Source: Naematelia aurantialba
Taxonomy: Eukaryota > Basidiomycota > Tremellomycetes > Tremellales > Naemateliaceae
Assembly (NCBI GenBank): GCA_021527695.1
Contig: JAKFAO010000002.1
Span: 1,736,501 to 1,800,500 of the forward strand
Direction: 5' to 3'
Length of the DNA: 64,000 nucleotides
This document shows positions 33,021 through 46,687 of the stretch, piece by piece (the first letter of the stretch is position 1; every line of letters starts with the position of its first letter). The notes beneath the pieces were generated by a model that did not search any database, was not told the origin of the DNA, and worked only from the letters and a program-made list of their open reading frames with translations. Both the position numbers and the translations under genes were made by a program.

Positions 33021-34246
33021 ATGGTGAGTCGTTGGATAACCAGAAATGGGCATTGTCTCTGCGTGGGCGGACACAAGCCGTGGCGACGGGGTCCAGGCGA
33101 CGCCCAGGGGAACGGAGGCGGATGAGTTGTGATGATGGACGCTGATCTGATCTGCGTCAAGGCACCACCACCACGTATACTGGTCAAGATCACGGTCTTA
33201 GGGGACGGCGGTGTCGGCAAAACCGCCCTCACAGTGCAGGTGAGTCAGGTATCCCTATGCACTCGATCCTCTACCCCAGATATACCTCCTATACCTATAC
33301 CGATAAGCATGCGTGTGCCGCTATAGCTGGAGCTCCCACTGCGCTGCTCAAGCGAAAGGGGATAGCAGCTGACAGACGATGAATGTAGTTCACCATGTCC
33401 TCATTCGTAGAGGTATGTCCATGGTGCTACCCGACAGACGGCGGAGCCACGACGCTAACGTTTCCTTCTTTCTCTTGATCAACAGGAATACGACCCGACA
33501 ATCGAAGACTGTTATCGGAAACAGTGGGTCGTGGATGACCAGCCCTGCTTGCTCGAGGTGCTCGACACGGCTGGACAGGAAGAGTATACGGCATTGCGCG
33601 ATCAGTGGATCCGGTGGGTACTCCAGCTGTTCAATTTGCGGTTCACTTTTTCTCCGTTCCCTGCCACCGCCGTCTCCCTGGAATTGCCGTCTCCCCATTG
33701 CGTCTGTTGCCCTGTCACCACTGGATCCGTATCTCTGCCACCGCCCCCAGACGGTTCGTTGGCATATGACTGATCGGGTGCTCGATACGTAGCGACGGCG
33801 AAGGTTTCCTGATTGTCTACTCAATCTCGTCGCGATCGACATTCGAAGGCGTCAAGCGTTTAGTCGACCGCGTCTACCGCGTCAAAGACGAAGCCTACGC
33901 CTCTCCCTATGCCACATCTGCCTCTTCTCCATCCTCGCCCTCCTCATCAGCCGATCCGCACCCCTCTGCATCGGGTGCACGGCGGCGTATCCCAATCACG
34001 ATCGTAGGCAACAAACGGGACCAGTACCATGACCGCGAGGTTTCTACGAACGAGGCGCGGCGGCTTGCCGATTCACTAGGATGTGACTTTTTCGAAACGA
34101 GTGCAAAGACGAACCAGAATGTAGAGCAGGCGTTCAAGAGCGTTGTAAGGCAGATCAAGGTCCTTAGAAAGGGGTATGAGGGTGCAGGCGGTGGAGGCGC
34201 AGCTGGCGGGTTCAGGAGAAGGAGCAAGAAGTGTGTCGTCTTGTAA
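33021..34246 (+). CDS. Ras-family GTPase of the RasB/Ras2 type
   Basis: Membrane-anchored signalling switch. Exons ATG alone (33021-33023), 33162-33239, 33389-33412, 33486-33613 and 33793-34246 give 228 aa. G1 GDGGVGKTA, short exon FTMSSFVE, effector [13 protein letters not shown]3 [18 protein letters not shown]4 VGNKRDQ and G5 ETSAKT are all intact. An extra Ser/Ala/Pro-rich insertion of about 30 residues lies between [11 protein letters not shown] and the G4 strand, as in Aspergillus RasB. The C-terminus is Gly-rich then [10 protein letters not shown]: a polybasic CAAX box with terminal Leu, predicting geranylgeranylation. An alternative start without the first intron gives [10 protein letters not shown]; both are in frame. 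Homology to the RasB class is inferred from the insertion and effector region. Confidence 0.92.
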
Positions 34247-35322
34247 GCCGCACGTTCGCCCGGGGGCGAGGACTGTCAGAGATGGTCACCTGGGCTTGGA
34301 CGAGTCTGGGTAGAGCTGTGCAGATCAGTTGGAGCAAAAAGCGTTCGGCGGGATTCACAGTATGCACAACCATGGAAGGATACGACTGCCGATACGAGTA
34401 GAGAACGAGGCGCAAACGTATACAGGACATGACAGTGGGTGGCAACTGGAATGTGGAAAGCGGCAGAGGAGACGGGGACCGCGAACGGAGCGGCCAGATG
34501 GGCCAACAAACAAAGGGCAACGGGTAACGGCAACGGGAAAGGGGAACGAGGCAACGGGCAACGGAGGATGATAGAGTCGGCACAAAGTGGAATAACAGGG
34601 CATCAGGCAAATGGTGGTCTCGGGTCTCGGGTCACAGGTCACAGGTCACAAGTCACAAGGGGTATTCTGTCAATTCTGCATCCCATATTTTGAGATTCTG
34701 TTTTTCCCAAGTGGGGGCTGGGTCGTAGCGCACTGCAGGATGCAGGATGCAGACTTGCACAACGGGCATGGCACACGTTCAATGACGATGATACACTCGA
34801 GACTCGATTGACGTGCATCATATCGGCACACATCCACCAGCTGTGCTTGGTTTAACGACGTACACAGCAAGGATGGTAGCCACCACAGCCACCACAGCCA
34901 CCACAGCCGCGACAGCCACGACAGTCATGCCAACCCGACAGTCGTGACAATCACGAAATCACCATCGGACAACCACCAATGCATCTCCTTCATTCACCGA
35001 TGCATGGTGAAGGACGGGTAGGGTATCAACATGTGTCTACGGGGAGGAGTACGTTCCAGCGTGACGATTTACACTTGAACACATGGAAGGACGTGGCTTT
35101 GCGCGCGAGAGAGAGAAGAGGAAAGAGCGTCGGCGTCGGCGTCGGCGTAGGTCCGCGGTCCGTGTCGGTCGAGAAAAAATACATTGTCGCGTCCACATCC
35201 AAGTCGCACTTGATCCCGCGCTCCTGCGCTCCCGTGTCGCCGCATTGTACTCGTGCGAGCACAAGAGCGAGAACGGGAACAGCAACAGCAACAGCAACAC
35301 CACGGCGGGAGAAGAGCCACGA
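34247..35322. other. Convergent intergenic region, Ras and calcineurin A
   Basis: Contains simple repeats: GGCAACGG-like units near 34500-34565, TCACAGG units near 34625-34660, and GCCACCACA units at about 34878-34920. No gene is supported; it holds the 3' ends of both neighbours. Confidence 0.45.
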
Positions 35323-38111
<2,789 letters not shown>

Positions 38112-38469
38112 GATGCGGTGGCGGGGGGGAGGGGGCAAGGCAGGAATAGGAGAGGCAATTTGAGGTGTTCAGCGAACAGAAAGGCGTCAGTCGTCGATCC
38201 TCGATCCTCGCAGATCCTGCTACGAGCGGGGAGGTAAGATGTGTCTGCCGAGGCTAGAGGCTGGAGCGCTGTTGTAAAAGCTTTCGAGGTGAGGAAATGC
38301 TATGACGGAAGGGTGAACTCTTCGCGGCGCGAGTTGGACAGAGAGGCAGAGGGCCCCACCGCCGCGTATGAAACGCCACATGGCACATAACGCCGAGATT
38401 CTGGAGATTATAATGCATCTGGTCTTTTGCAGCCTGCAGACAAGCAACTAGAGGGCCAAAGCAGGCAAC
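38112..38469. promoter_or_regulatory. Divergent promoter, CNA1 and SRP19/SEC65
   Basis: 358 bases between two start codons pointing apart. Shared or back-to-back promoters are expected; no specific site is identified. Confidence 0.45.
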
Positions 38470-39776
38470 ATGCCGACCGTGGAGGACTACTTTGACGACG
38501 ACACGGACCTCCCGCTCCCGTCCTCGTCGTCGCAACCACGGAGTCTGCCCAATACCGGCCAACGCGGCGCTCTGCTCGAAGAGATCACGTCCGAGGATGA
38601 GGCCGAAGATGATATGGACTTTGGCAAGCTCGCCGACCAGGGCCGAGGGATATTTGGCGAGAACTCGACGGCACCGTCGCATGGCTCGGCACTGTCGTCG
38701 AGCAGCAAGGGCAAGATGACGATGCGTCAGGAGCCGGGAGAGCTGCGGCCTCAGTCGGGGAAGGGGCAGCCGCCGATCAACCCCAACACCCCTATGGGAG
38801 GGTTCATGGGCGACATGATGAAGTTTCAGGAAGCCGAAGCGGAACGTATGGAGCGCTTGCGGAAACAGTTTGGAAGTGCCACGCTTGCGCCGGACCCCAG
38901 TGTCTTCAAAGCGTACGTCTGAGCCTTTCCATGACCGGGATCTCGAGCCCCGGCGTACACGAGCTCGACCTGAAATGGTGCAGCGCTTATGCTTGGGTGT
39001 AGGTGGAACACTGTCTATCCGCTGTACTTTGACGCCAAAGTGTCGATTAGTGATGGGCGGAGAGTACCCAGAAATTCGGCACTGTGGTGGCCACAGGCCA
39101 CGCACATTGGGCAGGCTTGTCGGTCTCTCGGCCTTCCTTGCGTCCTCGAGGTGGGTCGTCTTGACCGCGGCGGGCATCCAGTAGTCATAGGCAATCGCGG
39201 ATGCTGACGGCTTGGTTTCTCCAGCCCGACAAGACCCATCCTGCAGACTGGGAGAACCCGGGCCGAGTCAAAGTCCAGATCAGCGTGGACGGCCGCTTCC
39301 ACAACCCCATAATCAAGAACCGTGAGGTCACCCTGGCGCTGTCTGTCGGCTCTACTGACCATGTGCCAGGCACCCAGCTTTGCATCCATCTCGCAGACCA
39401 GATGCGTCAATCGTTCCCGTCCCTCTCCTATGCTTCGCATCCCCCTGCAAAACGCAAGCCCAAGTCCAGTACCGCGACGTCCAAGCCTCCATCGAAGGGC
39501 AAACCAAAGTCGTCCAAGCCCGTAGTGGCCAAACCCGTTCCTCCAGTCCTCCAGCCCTCGCGGCCACCGCGTGCGACAGTGCTGCCGAAACTCGACGAGA
39601 GGTATCCCTTGCATTCGCCGCTCATCCCGACCGGCGTGGCGTTGAGCTCGATAAAGCGAGAGCTCGAGCAGGAGAAGGAGAACAAGAAGGGGTTGCCGGC
39701 ATTAGGCGGTACCGAGGACGGCGGCAAGGAGAAGCAGCCAAAGATGAAGCGCGTGGTGGTGCGGGGCAAGCGGTAG
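38470..39776 (+). CDS. SEC65: Signal recognition particle subunit SRP19 (Sec65)
   Basis: Binds SRP RNA helices 6 and 8 so that SRP54 can assemble. The protein opens MPTVEDYFDDDTDLPLPSS with an acidic extension to about residue 130. After the first intron comes the SRP19 core: VYPLYFDAKVSISDGRRVPR, ALWWPQATHIGQACRSLGLP, then DKTHPADWENPGRVKVQI and an ILIHLADQM-like helix (LCIHLADQMRQ). The C-terminus is Lys/Pro-rich and ends KRVVVRGKR, suited to RNA contact. Three introns, two inside the core. The long acidic N-extension and basic tail are usual for fungal Sec65. Confidence 0.93.
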
Positions 39777-40029
39777 TGGCTTGAATCAGATGCTGTACAA
39801 TCAATACATTGCCGTCTCGCGGGCCACCATGCACTGCACCCGTCTAGTGGACCTCTCTGTTCTCGGGTTTTTATCCAGAAGACAGCTGGCTCCAGGTGCA
39901 GGTGACCGGGGGCCCACCAGACTTTACGGCCCTGAGCGACGATCCGGTTGAATTCCGCACCGTGGTACATTGTCCCATTCTCGCTCTTCAGCACGAGGTG
40001 TCGTTCGTCGACCAAAGCAGACCGACAGC

Positions 40030-43000
40030 ATGAGTGGCGCGCCGAGATTGACGCGGCGCAGAGTGGCAGGAACGTCTAGCGCTGAGCCGGCGGTCGGCCA
40101 GGCTGCTGAGAGTGCCAGCGGACGTTCGTTTGTCTTTACTGGCCAGCTCAAGTCGCTTTCGCTTGTCGAGGCTCAGGAGTTGGTGTACGGGATTGGAGGG
40201 TAGGTCGTCTTGGTCCGCCTAGTACTGTTATTCCCGCCTGTCCATGTCTCTCCTGCATTACCCGTGCTTTGATTCATCCGTAGCTGGCAGCGAAGGGAAG
40301 CTCGCGCTCGCAACCTGTAGCTGTCGCTGTTGGCGTAGCGTCCTGTCATCTCCACCTCGCCTTCACCCTGTACCTGTCGACGATGACCACGACCGCAGCT
40401 AACAACACCTGCAGCACCGTGACGGAGCATCTCACCTCGGAAACGGGGTACCTCGTCAAAGGCGTCGACGGGGATAAACAGGAACTCGCTGTCGCCCATA
40501 ATCTCGGTATCACGGTGCTCTCGGAATCCGACTTGTTGTCCCTCATCGACAAGCGCACCCAGTCGCACGCTCCTGTATCCCCAGGGTCGTCAAGGACCAC
40601 GCGGAAGACGGGCGACGGGGACGTGGGTAAAGCCAAGGTGTTTCCGCCCGGGCAGGGCCCGTTCACATGGGGCGAGCTGTGGCCAGCGCTGGCCGTGTTG
40701 CTCGTCGGCATGGGCGCCACGTACCTGTACATGCGCGGAAGGATGCGGGAGGTCGTGCCGGCCAGTCTGGACGGCCTGAGACTCCCGCCTACCTCGCAGG
40801 CTGTGGACCTCAAGGCGCTGAATGTTCTGGACACGGTGCCGCCCCCGCACAAGCATCACGGCAAGATGGTACGTGCCTCCCTCTCTCTCTCTATATATAT
40901 ATATATAGGCTATCTCTCTTCGTGACCAACAAGCTACCAAGCTACGTCTCGACGTAGACGCTGACAGGGCAGATATTCGTACCGCCCGGGATGACAAACG
41001 AAAGCATGCTGGCGCAGCCGTTCCACATCTACGACCCCGAGTTTCTGCCTGTCATTGGCCTCCAGCCGACACTGACGCTCATCGCCGAGCAGGACGAGGG
41101 CTTGCCCTTCCACGAGGCGACGGTGTGGTGAGTTGTTTCTGCGACAGCGACACCGTTGTGACTCTTCCTTGCGTGAACGACAGGACAGACCGCAACCGAC
41201 AGTGGCTGACAATCTCGCAGGTACCCACCAACAGACGAATTCTTCTTCTGCCAAAATGCAGGCGCAAAGCTTGCCGGGACAGGCATGGCCAAATCAGCCG
41301 TCGTGCAAAAGATCGACCTGCAACAGGCCGAGCGGGTGCGTCTCGAAGCGCGAGGCGAAAAGGTGAAAGTTTCGGTGGTGTCGCATGGCCCAGATCCGAT
41401 CGTCAATCCCAACGGTCAGTGTCTGTAGCTCCTATCCTCTCGTAGCTGCTATCCTCTTCCCTGTCATCTCCCACCGCCTTGCCCTACCGCTCCGTCCCGC
41501 CCCCTCGTCCTACCGCTCCGTCCTACCGCCTCGTCCTACCGACGTGCCCAAGCCCACCTCCCCCACTGTGTGGGTAGCCATCAGGTCAAAGTGCGAGGGA
41601 AGTGCGAGGGCAGATGGGAATGGCACGATCTGATGCTGATGCTCTTGGTTCGTAGGCGGAACCAACTGGAACGGCCAGATTGTGTTTTGTGCAGAGGGCC
41701 AGGGGGACGACATCACCTCTGGGCTGGTGCTTATGAACCCCCTCGAGCCGCACAATACAACGCGTTTGTCATCCCCCCTCGCCCTTATACCCCCTGCCCC
41801 GCTGTTTTCTCTTCGGGCTGCCGCCTCTCCGTCTTGCTATACGCCAGACTCATCCCCGTTGTCTGCACGGCCCCTTGTCTTCGTCACACCCCCTTGTACA
41901 TGACGCCTGCTGCCATTGTCACCATACGACACCACACGGTGGCCCAACCGTCGTCATCACACATCATATGCTCCAGCTAACACGCTAACACCCCCAGTCT
42001 TGCTGAACAACTACCACGGCCGGCAGTTCAACTCGCTCAACGACGTCGCCACCAATCCGCGCAACCACGAGCTGTACTTTACCGATACGGTGTACGGCTA
42101 CCTCCAGGATTTCCGCCCAAAGCCCGGGATGCGCAGCCAGGTGTATCGGTTTGACCCGAAGAGCGGCCAGGTGGCTGCCGTGGCGGACGGGTTTGATAAG
42201 CCGAACGGTGAGGTGTCGCAACTTTGAACGAGCAAGCCTCGCACACTCACGGCTCTCTCTTTCACCTTCCCCCCCCGCGGGAACCCCCCAACACACACAC
42301 TCATGCCCCTGTTGGAGACCCCTGTTGGAGCTCTGCGAGTGCGCCGGAGCCCCAACCGACTCAGCCCAGAGTGTCTCCGGCCTCCGCTGAAGTGATGACA
42401 GGAATCGCATTCAGCCCAAGTGGCAAGCACGCGTACATTGCCGATACCGGTGTCTCTTCAGTGCGTGATGACGGCGGATATATGTCCTTGTCCTCGCTGA
42501 TGGTTCAGGGGTTTTACGGAAACGACTTTACCGCGCCGGCGACCATGTGAGTGTCATCGACAGTATCATCGACAGTATCATCGACAGTATCATCGACAGC
42601 ATCTGCGTTGTATCCCCTCAGTCGGCGTCGCCCCTGATGGCAAGCTGACCGGCAGATATCGCTTCGACGTGCACAAGGACGGGACGTGGGGGAATCGTCA
42701 ACTTTTCGCCTACATCTCGGTTGGGATACCAGATGGTCAGTCACGCCACTTGCTCCGCGCGTTGGGTGTATCAGTCCACGTCCCTTGCCAGAGTATCGAG
42801 TACCCCATTGCCTTGATTGATATATCTCGATCTTGTGATGTCCTCGAGCGCGTGATATCCTCGATCTTGTGATGTCCTCGAGCTCGAATTAATGTTGGTC
42901 GATGCAAGCTTGGCTGACATCAACAGGAATCCACTGCGACGACAAGGGCAACGTGTATGCCGGGATCGGGGACGGCGTGGGCGTGTGGAACCCTTCTGGC

Positions 43001-43301
43001 AAGCTCATTGGGAAGATCTTTGTCGGCGGCGTGGTGGCCAACTTTCAGGTCTGTCGAGCTTGGGTTTCTCGACAATGGTTCCGGCTTTATCCCTCCACGC
43101 CTCGTCTCGTTCTCGCCGCTATGCCTTGCTGTCTCTCACGCCGCTATGCCTTGCTGTCTCTCACGCCGCTATGCCTTGCTGTCTCTCTAGCGCGCTGACG
43201 CAATGCAGTTTGCAGGCAGAGGCCGTATGATCATTCTGGCCGAGAGCAAGCTGTGGTACGCCACGTTGCGAGCCAAAGGCGCCGATATTCATGATCTCTG
43301 A
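40030..43301 (+). CDS. BRCT domain - transmembrane helix - SMP-30/lactonase fusion protein
   Basis: One continuous spliced frame carries three parts. Exon 1 (40030-40199) and the start of exon 2 (from 40415) build an RFC1/ligase-type BRCT: RSFVFTGQLKSLSLVEAQEL, GIGGTVTEHLTSETGYLVKG, then LGITVLSESDLLSLI. After a polar linker, WPALAVLLVGMGATYLYM is a single membrane helix followed by RGRMR. The rest is an SMP-30 six-bladed propeller of the fungal lactonohydrolase type: MLAQPFHIYDPEF, VWYPPTDEFFF, FNSLNDVATNPRNHELYFTD, SQVYRFDPKSGQV, KPNGIAFSPSGKHAYIADTG, YISVGIPDGIHCDDKGNVYA, GVWNPSGKLIGKIF. Exons 1-2 sum to 624 bases, in phase. The sole ATG ahead of the membrane helix and outside exon 1 lies in intron 1 (40383). 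It could be a true fusion or two overlapping transcripts. Confidence 0.75.
42554..42600 (+). repeat. 12-bp tandem repeat (ATCATCGACAGT) in a lactonase-gene intron
   Basis: Four near-perfect copies, located between ATIYRFD coding blocks in an intron of the BRCT-lactonase gene. Confidence 0.8.
43116..43190 (+). repeat. 25-bp tandem repeat, three copies, in the last lactonase intron
   Basis: The unit begins CCGCTATGCCTTGCTGTCTC and is 25 bases long; copies start at 43116, 43141 and 43166. It lies inside the final intron. Confidence 0.85.
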
Positions 43302-44613
43302 ATGGGATAGTAGGGGAGCGGGGCACTGGGGCTCCCTAAGACGCAAAATGCAGCGTGAGATGCGGAACAGGGACGGAGCTGTGGCAGAACATGAAATGCG
43401 GAACAGGGACGCTGTGGCAGAAGCATGATTGGCATGATTGACACCGGAGATCTGGCTCTCTTTGCGTTGACACTATGCGCATGCTGGGCCATGCCAGAGG
43501 TGCGTGACGAGCACACCGTGACACGCGTATGTGCTTTTTTGGGTTTTCGCCTTTGGAATCTTTTCTCCAAACAAACGGAGAACGAGGCAAAAAAAGAGCA
43601 AGTCTCGATCGAGGGCCAGTCCGGGGCCGTGTTCGTATCGCGTTCGGCTCACGATCGCGAGGTCAGACATGTGATGGGCCAGACGATGCAGTGGACGCCC
43701 GGGGGCCGGTGGGATTTCAGTCGACTTGCGATGCACGGGGAGGCGGAGGAAGGGGGGGAGGTGACACGACGGCGGGGGTGAACTTTGCACCTGTGGCAGG
43801 GATTGCGGAGGTCCGATAAGGCATTTCCGATGGACCCGGGACTTTGTTGCAATACCTTTTTTTTTTTTTTCTTTTTTTTTTCACACCGAGGAGGAGATAA
43901 GGAAGGTCGGAGGCAAAGGGGCCTAAACCTCCACTGAGCGCGACTCCCGCTTCCCGCTGCCGCGTTCCCCTCCCGCGTCATGCGTCTGCTACAAGACGCT
44001 CGCGTAGTGCGTCTTCAGGACCAATCATAGCCTTCCCTTCCCCTGGCCCCCCTTCTTACGCACCTCGGTCGAACCCTGGTGACGCTATGGCGAATCCCAT
44101 TCGTCCATGACAAGCGTTATCAGTCGTCCGTTGCTCTGGCTGTCGACTCGGCTGACAGACCAGAGACAACGAGGACGCAGCCGAGACAAAGGTGTGGTAA
44201 GAGCTCACCAGCCAAGCCTGGGGCCGCGCCCTTTTTTTTTCTACTGGCTGCTTCCTTGCTCTTTCTCTCTTTCCCTCCCTCCCTCCCTTGCAGGCTTCCT
44301 TCCTTCCTCCCCTTCCCCCTCCCCCCCCTCCTCCCTTCCTTGATCTTCCGAACCCTAACCAGCCCATTTGCACTCGTATATAGCCTGCACACTGGTCCCG
44401 ACAGGTTTTTCATCACCACCATCAGCACCTCCGCCGTCGTTTTTTGGTCGTGTTACCTCTCTCCAAGCAATAGGTCTAGGCAGCTCTTGTGTGTCACCTG
44501 CTCGTGACGCCCGAAAATCGCACGCAGCACAGCGATCCGCTCGTCGCATCGTATCGGTTCCCCGACCCCGCAGCTCCCCGCCGTAGCTCCCTCTCACACG
44601 CGCACCGCCCACC
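43302..44613. promoter_or_regulatory. Intergenic and ammonium transporter promoter
   Basis: The left part has two copies of a roughly 30-bp unit around ATGCGGAACAGGGAC (43355-43425), apparently downstream of the lactonase gene. A T-rich run lies at about 43857-43881. GATAAG at 43896 and TTATC at 44117 are GATA-factor sites of the kind used in nitrogen catabolite control. From 44110 to the start codon the plus strand lacks ATG, consistent with a leader. The tract 44220-44345 is pyrimidine-rich. Confidence 0.5.
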
Positions 44614-44814
44614 ATGGTCAACGTGACCTACACGTCCACGTCGAGCGACCTCGTGGCGTCGATGACGGACGCAGATGGTAACCCCATCATCTACAACCTC
44701 GGTGACATGGCATGGGGTGAGTCGACCGACGAGTCTGGCGTGTGGGTTACTGGTTTTACGTGTTGTCGCTGGTTGTCGCTGGTCGTTGGTTGTTGGTACC
44801 GGGTATTGTCGCCG

Positions 44815-44875
<61 letters not shown>

Positions 44876-46687
44876 GTCGCTGTTGCTGGTCGCTGTCTCG
44901 CACGTCTCTGGCTGCATATTCTGTCTGGCCCGCATATTCTGCTGGCTCGATCTCCTGCTCGTTCTGCTACCTCACCGCCTAGACTCCCACTGCAACGAAG
45001 CTGACCCCGCAGTCCTCGCCTCCACCGCACTCGTGTGGATCATGATTCCCGGCGTCGGCTATTTCTACTCTGGTCTCCTGCGCCGCAAAAACGCCCTCTC
45101 CATGATCTTCCTCTCCATGGCCGGTGTCGCCGTCGGCTCCTTCCAGTGGTTCTTCTGGGGCTACTCGCTCGCCTTTTCCGACACTGGTAACGCGTGAGTC
45201 GTGTTCTGGTTCCTTCCTGAATCCAGCCAGCTTCCTTCCTCCACAGTCTAGCTTCCTCTTGCCGTTCCCTCAATATATCCTTTATCACAGCATATCCCTC
45301 CCACAACATATCCCTCCCCCGCATATCCTTACCCGCATATCCTTCCTCCCCATATCCTTGCACACATTACCATCTCAACAGCATATCTTTCCAGCATATC
45401 ACATATCTAACCATCCCGCAGCTTCCTCGGCGATCTCCGCTACTTCTGCTTGAAGGGCGTCCTCGACCAGCAATCGGGCGGGTCCACCCGTATCCCCGCT
45501 CTCGTCTTCTGCGTCTACCAATGCATGTTCTGCGTGAGTGAACAACACTTGACATTCGATGCGAGTCGGCTGACAACCCCCAGGTCATTACCGGTGTCCT
45601 CGCGATCGGTGGCTTTGCAGAACGATCAACGATCGGCCCCGTCATGGTCTTCCTCTTCTGCTGGCTCACCCTTGTCTACTGCCCGATCGCCAACTGGACT
45701 TGGAACGCCAACGGCTGGACCTATGTCCTCGGTGGTCTCGACTTCGCCGGCGGCACACCCGTCCACATCTCATCCGGTACCGCCGCCTTGGCCATCTCAG
45801 TCTACCTCGGCAAGCGTCGTGGCTACGGCACTGAGCGCCTCGCGTACAAGCCGCACAACACCTCGTACGTCATTCTCGGCACGGTCATGCTCTGGTTCGG
45901 ATGGTACGGCTTCAACGGTGGATCGGCCCTCTCTGCCAACCTGCGTGCCGTCCAGGCCTGCATCGTTACCAACCTCGCTGCCTCGGTCGGTGGTCTTACC
46001 TGGATGATCCTCGACTGGCGTCTCGAGCGCAAGTGGTCTGCCGTTGGTTTCTGCTCGGGCGCCATCTCTGGTCTCGTCGGTATCACTCCTGCTTCGGGTT
46101 TCGTCGGCTCCCCCGCCGCCGTTGCCATTGGCTTTATGGCTGGTTTCGTCTGCAACTTTGCGACCAAGATCAAGTTTTTCATCAGCGTCGACGACACCCT
46201 CGACATCTTTGCGACGCACGGTATCGGAGGCATGGTCGGCTGCGTCATGACGGGTCTCTTTGCGCAGGCCTCTGTCGCTGGATTTGACGGCATCACCGTC
46301 ATCCCGGGAGGCTGGTTTGACCACCATTACGTCCAGCTGGGCTACCAGATCGCCGACATGCTGTCTGGCTTTGGCTGGTCGTTTGCCATGACCTCTGCGA
46401 TCCTGTGGATCATGCACTTTATCCCTGGACTCCGCCTGCGATCGTCCGAGGAGGCAGAGATTGTCGGTATCGACGATGCGTACCTCGGCGAATTCGCTTA
46501 CGACTATGTCGGAACGGACCCCGAGCTTCGTCTGCACCGCGTCGAGTCGAAGCCTCGCATGACCTCGGGCGACGTGCTCGCATCAGACGTGGCTGCCGGC
46601 GACGAATCGGCATCGGGTAGCCACGAAAAGGTCGCGCCAAGCGCCACTGGCAATGCCGCGGCGGGCGGCGGGCGTGTCGACGTCTAA
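44614..46687 (+). CDS. Ammonium transporter (AMT/MEP family, Mep2-like)
   Basis: Eleven-helix plasma-membrane NH4+ transporter, about 500 aa, starting MVNVTYTSTSSDLVASM. The first intron (44717-45012) joins DMAW to VLASTALVWIMIPGVGYFYS. Landmarks: the AMT signature LDFAGGTPVHISSG with the conserved Asp and first channel His, FGWYGFNGGSAL, VGITPASGFVG, and DIFATHGIGGMVGCVMTGLF with the second twin His. Having His at the first site places it with Mep2/Amt1-type high-affinity transporters rather than yeast Mep1/3, where Glu is found. The cytosolic tail contains EEAEIVGIDDAYLGEFAYDY, the regulatory C-terminal region, then a Ser/Ala/Gly-rich end. GATA sites lie upstream. It is followed on the same strand by a PAR32-like gene. 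Confidence 0.95.
44815..44874 (+). repeat. GTTGCT hexamer repeat, ten copies, in intron 1 of the ammonium transporter
   Basis: Ten uninterrupted GTTGCT units, flanked by further GTTGTCGCTG variants. Entirely intronic. Confidence 0.9.

Noticed and set aside
40383..40414. Independent start of the lactonase at the ATG in intron 1
   Set aside because: It would translate the second half of the BRCT domain, whose conserved pattern continues exactly from exon 1, so the spliced model is preferred; kept only as a possible isoform.
45797..46537. 246-residue minus-strand ORF opposite the ammonium transporter
   Set aside because: A mirror effect of GC-rich codon use on the transporter strand; the composition is Asp/Arg/Glu-biased and unlike a folded protein.
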